From Ancrocorticia sp039812645 (GTDB lineage: Bacteria; Actinomycetota; Actinomycetes; Actinomycetales; Actinomycetaceae): a DNA stretch of 37,878 bases. The DNA is taken from positions 1 through 37,878 of the forward strand of contig JBDIAV010000021.1 of the NCBI GenBank assembly GCA_039812645.1, given 5' to 3'. Below, piece after piece: positions 31,331 to 37,878 of the stretch; position 1 is the first letter of the stretch, and each line of letters opens with the position of its first letter. Made by a program: the position numbers and the translations under genes. The notes beneath the pieces are model-generated. The model did no database searches. It saw only the letters and a program-made list of their open reading frames with translations, and was not told the DNA's origin.

Positions 31331-32437
31331 GTGACTGCCCTAGAATCGTCAGCTGCCCTTGATTCCGGTCCCACCATTTCCTTGGCGGGTGCTTCAGCGT
31401 TTCCTTCCGCGGTGCCGTCGAGTCCTTCACCGGATGGGCATCGGATTCTTCTGGCGACTCCGCGCGGATACTGCGCCGGGGTGGACCGGGCGGTTGATGC
31501 CGTCGAGAAGGCTTTGGAGCTGTACGGCGCACCGGTATATGTGCGCAAAGAGATCGTGCATAACAAGTACGTTGTGGAGACGTTGAGCAGGCGCGGAGCC
31601 ATTTTCGTGTCCGAGACGGAAGAGGTGCCCGAAGGCGCTCGCGTCGTATTCTCCGCTCACGGAGTTTCGCCTCAGGTTCATGCGGAGGCGGCTGCTCGGC
31701 AATTGGAGACGATTGACGCCACCTGCCCACTGGTAACGAAAGTCCATAAGCAGGCGGTCCGTTTTGCCAAGGACGATTACGATATCCTCCTCATTGGCCA
31801 CACCGGTCACGAGGAAGTTGAGGGTACTCAGGGTGAGGCTCCCGAACACATTCAGGTGGTCAATGGTCCCGAAGATGTGGACCAAGTGACCGTGCGCGAT
31901 CCAGAGAGAGTTGTGTGGATTTCACAGACCACCCTGTCAGTTGACGAAACTCTCAAGACGGTCCATCTGCTCCGAGAAAGGTTTCCTCATCTCATTGATC
32001 CGCCGTCAGACGATATCTGCTATGCCACGCAGAATCGCCAGGGTGCAATCAAGGCGATGGCTCCTGATTGCGATGCCGTTATCGTTGTGGGTTCAGCTAA
32101 CTCCTCGAACTCGGTGCGGCTTGTGGAAGTTGCGCTGGAATACGGTGCCGGTGCTGCTTACCGCGTTGATACTGCGGATGAGGTGGACCCGGAATGGCTT
32201 GAGGGCGTCACAACCGTGGGTTTGACATCTGGTGCCTCAGTTCCCGAGATTTTGGTGCGTGAGGTTGTGGAGAAGCTTCACGGGCTGGGTTATCCGGAAG
32301 TTGAACTTGTGACGACGGCGAACGAGGACATCCGTTTCACCCTGCCCAAGAACCTCCGCGCGGATCTCAAGGCCACAGGTGTGCAACCTGATCGCCCGAT
32401 TAAGGCGCGTGAGCGCCGAGCCAATCGTGAAGGCTAA
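31331..32437 (+). CDS. ispH: 4-hydroxy-3-methylbut-2-enyl diphosphate reductase
   Basis: A 368-residue iron-sulfur enzyme of the last step of the MEP isoprenoid pathway, making IPP and DMAPP. The cluster cysteines are seen in ATPRGYCAGVDRAV, DATCPLVTKVH and DDICYATQNRQ. Substrate-binding runs AHGVSPQVH, GHTGHEEVEGTQGE, SANSSNSVRL and LTSGASVPEILV are intact. The GTG at 31331 is taken as start; a TTG at 31289 is in frame. The first 35 or so residues before HRILLATPRG are extra to the family core. Its product feeds the cis-prenyltransferase encoded 3 kb away. Confidence 0.95.
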   Translation: MTALESSAALDSGPTISLAGASAFPSAVPSSPSPDGHRILLATPRGYCAGVDRAVDAVEKALELYGAPVYVRKEIVHNKYVVETLSRRGAIFVSETEEVPEGARVVFSAHGVSPQVHAEAAARQLETIDATCPLVTKVHKQAVRFAKDDYDILLIGHTGHEEVEGTQGEAPEHIQVVNGPEDVDQVTVRDPERVVWISQTTLSVDETLKTVHLLRERFPHLIDPPSDDICYATQNRQGAIKAMAPDCDAVIVVGSANSSNSVRLVEVALEYGAGAAYRVDTADEVDPEWLEGVTTVGLTSGASVPEILVREVVEKLHGLGYPEVELVTTANEDIRFTLPKNLRADLKATGVQPDRPIKARERRANREG

Positions 32438-32450
32438 TCGTGCTGGCGCG

Positions 32451-32477
32451 AAGCAGCAGGAGAGCCTCCTGCTGCTT
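32451..32477 (+). terminator. Hairpin after ispH
   Basis: AAGCAGCAGGAG and CTCCTGCTGCTT pair perfectly over 12 bp with an AGC loop. It starts 13 bases after the ispH stop and 14 bases before the next gene. It lacks a T run, so it may reduce rather than end read-through. Confidence 0.65.
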
Positions 32478-32491
32478 GCGAAGGTGGCACG

Positions 32492-33295
32492 GTGACGATG
32501 GACGCTGACCCGACGGAGGCTGCTGAGGATACAGTGCGATCAGGTTCTGGCTCGCAGAATTCTCTCGGAGACACTTTCGACCTTCAGCCAGCGGATCCTT
32601 CCGATTCTCAGACGGAGGATCCGTTCGATACCCAAATGGATGGCGCGCGCCTCATTGGTGAGCTTTTCGCGGCGGCGGATTCGACAAACGCTGACCCTAT
32701 GGCCAAGTACATGCGCGGTCAGTTTCCCTTTCTTGGTCTTCCAGGTACTTTGCGCAAGCCGATTGAGCGCCCATATTTGGCAGTAGCACGCAAGGATACC
32801 CACCCTGACTGGGGGTTTGTGGCGCAGTGCTGGGCGTTACCACAGCGGGAGTTCCAATACGTTGCGTGCGACTATCTATATGCCGTGCGTAAGAAACTGA
32901 CGGTTGAGGACCTACCCCGGATCAAAGCACTGGCGGCCTCCAAACAGTGGTGGGATTCCATCGATGCTCTCCAGAAGACAGTGGGCGTGATTGCCGCCGC
33001 CTCGCCCGAGGCGCGTGAGATTGTTGTGGAGTGGGGAAACGACAGCGACTTTTGGATCCGTCGCCTCGCGATTATCCATCAGCTTGGCCGTAAGGACGCC
33101 ACAGATACGGAAGCTCTCCACAAGATTCTCGTGGCAAACTTGGGTTCAGATGAGTTCTTCATTAACAAGGCTATTGGCTGGGCCCTGCGTGACTTCTCCA
33201 AAGCAAATCCGGCATGGGTCAGCGAATTCATTGCAGAACACCGTGACGGATTGGCACCGCTTTCCGTTCGTGAGGGCAGCAAGTACCTGCGGTAG
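32492..33295 (+). CDS. AlkD-like DNA alkylation repair protein
   Basis: A 267-residue HEAT-repeat protein. After an acidic, Asp/Ser/Gln-rich first 50 residues, the AlkD region shows FPFLGLPGTLRKPIERPYLAVA, QREFQYVACDYLYAVRKKL, WWDSIDALQKTVG, DSDFWIRRLAIIHQLGRK and NKAIGWALRDFSKANPAWVSEFI. These match AlkD-family glycosylases, which remove alkylated purines. Starts GTG 32492 or ATG 32498 are both possible. It follows ispH after the hairpin and may be partly co-transcribed with it. Confidence 0.9.
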   Translation: MTMDADPTEAAEDTVRSGSGSQNSLGDTFDLQPADPSDSQTEDPFDTQMDGARLIGELFAAADSTNADPMAKYMRGQFPFLGLPGTLRKPIERPYLAVARKDTHPDWGFVAQCWALPQREFQYVACDYLYAVRKKLTVEDLPRIKALAASKQWWDSIDALQKTVGVIAAASPEAREIVVEWGNDSDFWIRRLAIIHQLGRKDATDTEALHKILVANLGSDEFFINKAIGWALRDFSKANPAWVSEFIAEHRDGLAPLSVREGSKYLR

Positions 33296-33357
33296 GCAAT
33301 GCTCCTGGTGCTTTTCCGTGCTGCGCCTGTTTCCTTCCCGCACCGGTCTCCTTACTT

Positions 33358-33393
33358 TTCAGGTGTCATTCACAGTATTCTTCAGGTGTCATT
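33358..33393. repeat. 13-bp direct repeat in the AlkD-rmuC intergenic region
   Basis: TTCAGGTGTCATT occurs at 33358-33370 and 33381-33393, with related flanks (CACAG, TGCAG) 23 bases apart. Its role is unknown; it sits between convergent genes. Confidence 0.35.
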
Positions 33394-33407
33394 TGCAGCT
33401 TCACTGC

Positions 33408-34604
33408 TCAGCTTTCCTCCCCAGGACTCAGCAACCCCGAGGTGAAATGACGAACCTGCCCTTTCTCTGAGCTCACCTCCTTGGGTGTCGCTAGCGGGGA
33501 ATCGATGGACTCGAAAGACCTCGCGGTCACGAGCAATCGGGACTCGATTGAGGCAACGGTGCGGTTGTAGGCGGTGACGGAACGCTGAAGCGAGGAACCC
33601 AGCGAATCCAGATGGCTTGCGACGGTGTTGAGACGCTGCACAAGAGTGCGCCCCAGATACATGATTTCCTGTGCTTCTTCGGTGACCTGCGCTGAGGCCC
33701 AGATCGTTGCCACGGCGCGGAGAAGCGCGAGGAGCGAGCTGGGGGAGGTGGGCGTGATGCCTAGGCGTAGTGCGTCCTCTAGTAAAGCTGCGTCCGCGGC
33801 AAGTGCCTCAGAAAGTAGTGATTCGGCGGGTAGGAACATGACGGTGAACTGGGGTGATCCGGGGAACTGGGCCGGATAGTCGCGTTTAGCCAGCTCATTG
33901 ATGTGTGCACGCATGGCCTTGGCGTGCTCAGACATGAGTTCCGCTCGAGCGCGGCGCGCCGCCGCATCTTGACCTGTGATGTCCTGAGCACGCAGCATAG
34001 CGCTGAGAGGAACCTTGGCATCGACGGCAAGGTGGAAGCCTCCGGGCAGATGTACCGTGAGGTCAGGGCGGGAGGCAGAGCCCGATTCGGACACCTGGCC
34101 CGTGGATTGCTGTAGTGAGAAATCCACGTGGGGGATCATTCCCGCAGCCTCGACGATTCTGCGCAGCTCAATTTCTCCCCAGGTACCACGGGCGGAGTTC
34201 GATGTAAGTGCGGTGCGAAGGGAGCTCGTTTCACGTGCAAGTTCCCGTTGTGTACGGTTCGCCTGCCCGAGCTGCTCCTGCAGCTCGGCGCGCTGGGCCA
34301 CCTGTGTTTCCTGAAGGCCTTGAACACGCCTATTCATGGTGTCGAGTTGCTGGGCCAAGGGAGCGAGCGCCCGCAAGACATCCTGATCGGTACGGGCACG
34401 ATCAATGAGGGAGTTGTTCTCCTCTTCGAGGCGCTCAGCCCGTGCCACAGCGGCAGCGGCATTTGACTGTATCCGAGCTAATTCCTGTGCCTCCTGCTGC
34501 GGGGCACGAGCCATCTTTACCTGCGCAAAGAAGTATCCAACGGCCCCGCCTAGGGCTACGAATACAAGCGCGAGGAATACGAAGACAGGAATCGAAATGT
34601 TCAT
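33408..34604 (-). CDS. rmuC: RmuC-family DNA recombination protein
   Basis: A 398-residue protein. The N-terminal membrane anchor IPVFVFLALVFVALGGAVGYFFA (about 4-26) is followed by a long coiled coil (about 30-115). The RmuC nuclease-like domain then shows ARGTWGEIELRRIVEAAGM (about 140), PDLTVHLPGGFHLAVDAKVPL (about 180-200), QFTVMFLPAESLLSEAL and SPSSLLALLRAVATIWA. RmuC limits genome rearrangements at inverted repeats. The family is typically about 400-470 residues. It is convergent with the AlkD gene. Confidence 0.95.
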   Translation of the reverse strand: MNISIPVFVFLALVFVALGGAVGYFFAQVKMARAPQQEAQELARIQSNAAAAVARAERLEEENNSLIDRARTDQDVLRALAPLAQQLDTMNRRVQGLQETQVAQRAELQEQLGQANRTQRELARETSSLRTALTSNSARGTWGEIELRRIVEAAGMIPHVDFSLQQSTGQVSESGSASRPDLTVHLPGGFHLAVDAKVPLSAMLRAQDITGQDAAARRARAELMSEHAKAMRAHINELAKRDYPAQFPGSPQFTVMFLPAESLLSEALAADAALLEDALRLGITPTSPSSLLALLRAVATIWASAQVTEEAQEIMYLGRTLVQRLNTVASHLDSLGSSLQRSVTAYNRTVASIESRLLVTARSFESIDSPLATPKEVSSEKGQVRHFTSGLLSPGEES

Positions 34605-34874
34605 GGCTCTAGTTCACCACGAGCCTCCGACACATTTTGCCGCCGGGTACGTTTTTCACGCGGGTACCACAGCGTTCCATATGCCGTACACGGTGCAGAA
34701 AACGCTGGGATTCCCAGTTAGGATCCGCGTCCGCATAACAATTTTGACCTACGCGCGTCACGGTTTGGTACCGAGAGGAGACCTGGCTGTTCCTGTCGCG
34801 TAGGATCAAACACACGGCATACGTGGACTTTTTCAGACCAGTCGCGCTGAATTTGCGACGGCAAGGAGGTCATC

Positions 34875-36230
34875 ATGCATCGTCGATTCTTTTTCTCTTC
34901 CCGACCTTCTCGGTACTCCAGCATCACTGTAGCTGGAGCGTGCCTTGCTCTCATTCTTTCAGGCTGTAACGATTCCACGGATGGAGCGCCTGCAACGTCA
35001 GGTCCGACAACGTCTACGCCCACAGCCTCTCATACTTCATCAGCTACTCAATCACCCTCAACCGGAGGGTCGACGACGGCGTGGGAGCCTTCGTCGTCGT
35101 CAAACGAACCAATTGTCCTTTCCTCCAACTGGATTCAGGGGACGACGGACATATGGTCCATCGATAACAGTTATGTGTTGGATGTCGATGCCACGTACCT
35201 GATAGCTGCGCGGGAGGACGATACCGTCGTGGCCTACGACATTTCCGGTGACGAGCCTAAAGAACTGTGGGAACGTGCCGGTGAGGATCAATGGCTTGAT
35301 GCCCGTATCTGGGGAAACTGGGTGGTCAACCGAGTGGGCGAAGTACTTGATATTGAGACCGGCGACCCCATCAACGTGACCTGGGCGGACTCCCTGTGGA
35401 ATGAGAATCCACAGTTCATAGCAGGTGCTGACACGCTTGTCGTATGCGGTCAATCCACGTGTCATGGATATGCGCCGGATGGGTCTGTGAAGTGGAACGT
35501 CCCGGACGTGACATGGACGAGCCTCCAGGTTAACGGTGAAGGTTACATCGCCGGTCAGGGAACTTCTGCTTCTGATAATTCCAATGCGACCGGGGTGATT
35601 AGCCCCGATGGTACGATGCTTTCCCTTAGCTATGATGTTGGAGCGATGCTTGATGCTCAGGACAAGGTCGGGGGACCAGCTGTGGATGTCCCTTCGGCTG
35701 GTCAGTACAGCGATCTCCGCCCGCTGACAGACGGATGGCTCGGTATCAACCGCTCTGGTGAGAACGGCGCCTCTGGGTCGGGCATGTCCTATTTCTCGCT
35801 GTTTAGGTCGGACGGTACACCGGTGGTTGCGCGTGCTATGGAGGGTGTTGCGGCCATGCCTCTCTTTACCTCGGCGATTAGCTCGGCGAGCACCGATCTG
35901 CCCAGCGTGACCGACTGGGAGAAGCACCTGGAGAATCCCAATCCATGGTTGGCCTGCGATGGATCGTCCTGCACAATCAATGGGCATCCGGTTGAAGGTC
36001 TCGCGTCCGTGGACTTTGCGACGGCACTGGGGGAGGGCGGAACGCTCCTTCTTCGTGGCCCGAGCACGGACCACTCGCTGTATGTCATCACTGTCGTGGA
36101 AGCTGACGGACATACGATGTGGCAGGTTGAGACGGGGATTTACTTCTTTGATGCTGTCCGCCCGGATTTTATCGTCGCCAGTCAGGGTGTTGACGAGATG
36201 AGGATTGTTGGCTGGGTGCCCGCGGTTTAG
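34875..36230 (+). CDS. Secreted lipoprotein, beta-propeller-like
   Basis: A 451-residue exported lipoprotein. The signal peptide ends in the lipobox LILSGC (Cys at about 32). A Ser/Thr/Pro-rich linker (about 33-75) leads to a repetitive beta domain with propeller-like strands (DDTVVAYDISGDEPKELWERAGEDQ, GYAPDGSVKWNVPDV, DGHTMWQVETGIYFFD) resembling PQQ-type repeats. The function is unknown. The ATG has a textbook ribosome binding site (AAGGAGGT). TAGGAT at 34801-34806 could be its -10. The gene stands alone between rmuC and the helR-like gene. Confidence 0.82.
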   Translation: MHRRFFFSSRPSRYSSITVAGACLALILSGCNDSTDGAPATSGPTTSTPTASHTSSATQSPSTGGSTTAWEPSSSSNEPIVLSSNWIQGTTDIWSIDNSYVLDVDATYLIAAREDDTVVAYDISGDEPKELWERAGEDQWLDARIWGNWVVNRVGEVLDIETGDPINVTWADSLWNENPQFIAGADTLVVCGQSTCHGYAPDGSVKWNVPDVTWTSLQVNGEGYIAGQGTSASDNSNATGVISPDGTMLSLSYDVGAMLDAQDKVGGPAVDVPSAGQYSDLRPLTDGWLGINRSGENGASGSGMSYFSLFRSDGTPVVARAMEGVAAMPLFTSAISSASTDLPSVTDWEKHLENPNPWLACDGSSCTINGHPVEGLASVDFATALGEGGTLLLRGPSTDHSLYVITVVEADGHTMWQVETGIYFFDAVRPDFIVASQGVDEMRIVGWVPAV

Positions 36231-36369
36231 GCCAGGCGATGTTGCTAGATCTCGGGGCTAAGAAGTACAGGGTGGCGGTTCAAGCGGGCGGATGCCGTCG
36301 TCGTTCGCGAAGACGATCAGGAGTTGAACTGACGCCATCTTTCCCTTCCACTTTCAATCTATAACGCAA

Positions 36370-36393
36370 GGGGGCTCTTGCCGCAAGACCCCC
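36370..36393. promoter_or_regulatory. Rifamycin-associated element (RAE)-like palindrome upstream of the helR-like gene
   Basis: On the minus strand the core CTTGCGGCAAG is flanked by G runs on the left and C runs on the right, a near-perfect dyad. As I recall it, the RAE consensus is GGGG, this same core, then G and CCCC. The site is 52 bases before the ATG of a HelR/HelD-type gene, where RAEs have been reported. TTGCCG inside it with CAGAAT 18 bases on could be the promoter. Confidence 0.7.
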
Positions 36394-36444
36394 TTTATGC
36401 GGCAGAATCTGGCGTGCTCACACTCGTTCGTGATTGGAGACGCC

Positions 36445-37878
36445 ATGCCCACGCCACTCGAATCCTCCATGTTTGTCCTTCCGCAGCGGCTTGCGGGGAA
36501 GGCCGATCTGCGGTTTACCGCTCGGGACGAGCAGCAGTTTGCCGCTATCGAGGCTGCTATTGGTCAGCAAAGAGAGGAGATTGCAGGCCGCCTAAACGCT
36601 CGGCGAAAAGCCACGGCGCGTTTTGGTGGGGAGGTGGTTGAGCGGGATCAGGAGATTCGCCGTCTCAGCTCTCAACTGGCATTTCTTCAGCGTTTTGGGG
36701 TGGACCTCTGCCTGGGGCGGATGGTGATGGAAGCCCAGGCAGATCCCATGTATATCGGACGCGCCGGACTGCGTTCGAGCACCGGCGAGCAGCTTCTCAT
36801 CGATTGGCGGGCTCCGGCTGCCCGGCCATTCTTCTCCGCGACCCGGGCGGATCCGATGGGACTAGCGAGCCGTCGTCGTTATCGCTGGAACAACGGGAAG
36901 GTCACCGACTACTGGGACGAAGTATTCGTCGCGGGCTTTCTCTGTGACGCAACCACGTACGACGACGAATCGGCCTTCATCGCCAGCCTGGACGCCGATC
37001 GTTCGCCTCGCATGCGTGATGTTCTCTCCACGATCCAGGCCGATCAGGACGCCATTATCCGGGCGTCGTCGAGGGGGCCTCTGGTGGTTGATGGCGGCCC
37101 CGGAACGGGAAAAACAGTGGTGGCGCTGCATCGTGCCGCGTACCTGCTGTACGCCGAGCCGCGCATCTCCGACGCCGGTGGCATCCTGTTCATCGGACCG
37201 AATTCTTCGTATCTGACGTATGTCGACGACGTCCTACCTGGGCTGGGCGAGAACAACGTCCAGTTAGCAACGCTTCGTGACCTCGTTCCTGAAGGCGCGG
37301 GTGCGCTGGCGGCGGAGGATGCGGAGATCACCGCGCTTAAGGGGACGGCGCAGATGGTTGCCGCGATCGATGCCGCGGTGTGCTTCTATGAGGAGCCTCC
37401 TCGGGACGCGGTCAGTGTCGAGACGGCGCTGGGAGAATTTGTGGTGGAGTCCTTCGACTGGTCCGAAGCCTTCGGCGCAGTTGGGCGCGGGACTCCACAC
37501 AATGAGGGGCAGCGTGAGGTGCTCGAATCCTTAGTAGAGATCCTCGTGGACCGGTTAGATATCGACGATGAGGACGACGACGGCGAACTGGCTCGCGCTC
37601 GCGATGAACTTGCCCGGAGCTCTGAGCTGAGGAGCGCGGTAGGGAAGGCATGGCCGATTCTGGATCCGGCCGAGGTGGTGGAGGACCTGTGGAGTGTGCC
37701 CGCTTACCTGGCGATGTGCGCACCGGGTTTGAGGCCGGACGAGGTGAAGCGATTGCAGCGCGTTGATACGCAAGCGTGGAGCGCCGCCGATCTCCCGTTG
37801 CTGGATGCTGCTCGTTTCCGGATCGGTGATCCGCATCAGGCTCGGCGTGAGGATCGGCAGGTGCGAGAGCAGGCCCGG
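36445..37878 (+). CDS. HelR/HelD-type helicase-like protein (3' end outside window)
   Basis: The first 478 residues of a UvrD-like ATPase that runs off the window; no stop codon is present. The N-terminus has a charged coiled coil (about 30-82), then the HelD-type domain SSTGEQLLIDWRAPAARPFF (about 111-130) and MRDVLSTIQADQDAIIRA, followed by Walker A GGPGTGKTVVALHRAAY (about 217-233). This order (coiled coil, then WRAPAARPFF, then helicase core) is that of HelD/HelR proteins, which bind RNA polymerase and, for HelR, displace rifamycins. The ATG has GGAG five bases upstream. The RAE-like site upstream favours HelR over ordinary HelD. Confidence 0.85.
   Translation, partial: MPTPLESSMFVLPQRLAGKADLRFTARDEQQFAAIEAAIGQQREEIAGRLNARRKATARFGGEVVERDQEIRRLSSQLAFLQRFGVDLCLGRMVMEAQADPMYIGRAGLRSSTGEQLLIDWRAPAARPFFSATRADPMGLASRRRYRWNNGKVTDYWDEVFVAGFLCDATTYDDESAFIASLDADRSPRMRDVLSTIQADQDAIIRASSRGPLVVDGGPGTGKTVVALHRAAYLLYAEPRISDAGGILFIGPNSSYLTYVDDVLPGLGENNVQLATLRDLVPEGAGALAAEDAEITALKGTAQMVAAIDAAVCFYEEPPRDAVSVETALGEFVVESFDWSEAFGAVGRGTPHNEGQREVLESLVEILVDRLDIDDEDDDGELARARDELARSSELRSAVGKAWPILDPAEVVEDLWSVPAYLAMCAPGLRPDEVKRLQRVDTQAWSAADLPLLDAARFRIGDPHQARREDRQVREQAR

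Noticed and set aside
35100..36113. A 337-codon minus-strand frame opposite the lipoprotein gene
   Set aside because: No motif, no ribosome binding site, and the plus strand encodes an evident lipoprotein with lipobox.
36378..36641. An 87-codon plus-strand frame before and over the start of the helR-like gene
   Set aside because: It overlaps the RAE-like site and the true coding frame, and its composition is that of a shifted frame; the helR-like frame has Walker A and a ribosome binding site.
1..37878. CRISPR arrays, insertion sequences, integrases, toxin-antitoxin pairs or prophage genes
   Set aside because: No repeat-spacer pattern, transposase, integrase or paired small toxin gene was found on reading both strands.

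Overview
The window looks like chromosomal DNA of a moderately GC-rich actinobacterium. Evidence is the ftsB(DivIC)-DUF501-ppx gene order, the xseA-xseB block divergent from ispH, the greA / hemolysin III / cis-prenyltransferase neighbourhood also known from mycobacteria, PadR plus HAAS-domain pairs, a mycoredoxin-like glutaredoxin, frequent GTG/TTG starts and a HelR-type helicase. I would guess the Actinomycetaceae (Trueperella/Arcanobacterium-like), but the sequence does not prove a genus. I see no prophage, insertion sequence or CRISPR array; most of the window is ordinary core and near-core genome with dense small-scale regulation.

Layout. 1-2.7 kb: ftsB-like divisome gene, DUF501, Ppx/GppA phosphatase. 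2.8-4.0 kb: NhaA antiporter, convergent. 4.2-5.1 kb: a tRNA with a UAA anticodon, two strong hairpins, a partial copy of the tRNA 3' end, and poorly recognisable small ORFs (the most accessory-looking stretch). 5.2-7.0 kb: an ABC-F ATPase preceded by a 13-codon leader peptide and a hairpin touching its ribosome binding site. 7.0-10.1 kb: ABC1/AarF-type kinase and a CDF metal exporter. 10.1-15.4 kb: a TetR-SGNH hydrolase operon and a TetR-ABC exporter operon, each TetR gene having a large palindrome at its start. 15.4-18.7 kb: DUF488 protein, PadR/HAAS pair with a perfect 23-bp palindrome, HAD phosphatase, glutaredoxin. 18.7-22.4 kb: ABC-2 exporter pair, Bax-inhibitor-1 membrane protein, FKBP isomerase. 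22.6-26.4 kb: UvrA-like stand-alone ATPase, MsrA, GreA. 26.4-29.5 kb: hemolysin III, cis-prenyltransferase, a PfkB-family protein lacking its catalytic aspartate. 29.5-34.6 kb: XseB, XseA, IspH, AlkD-like protein, RmuC. 34.8-37.9 kb: a lipoprotein and the 5' part of a HelR/HelD-type helicase with a rifamycin-associated-element-like site upstream.

A theme links three separate loci. An ABC-F protein (ribosome protection), a short UvrA-like ATPase (related to the DrrC self-resistance group) and a HelR-like protein (RNA polymerase protection) each look like defence of an information-processing machine against small molecules. Two carry visible cis-elements that would make them inducible: the ABC-F leader peptide/hairpin and the element upstream of helR. 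Genome-maintenance genes (XseAB, RmuC, AlkD-like) and redox/repair genes (MsrA, glutaredoxin) fill much of the rest. All functions are inferred from motifs; no similarity search was run.
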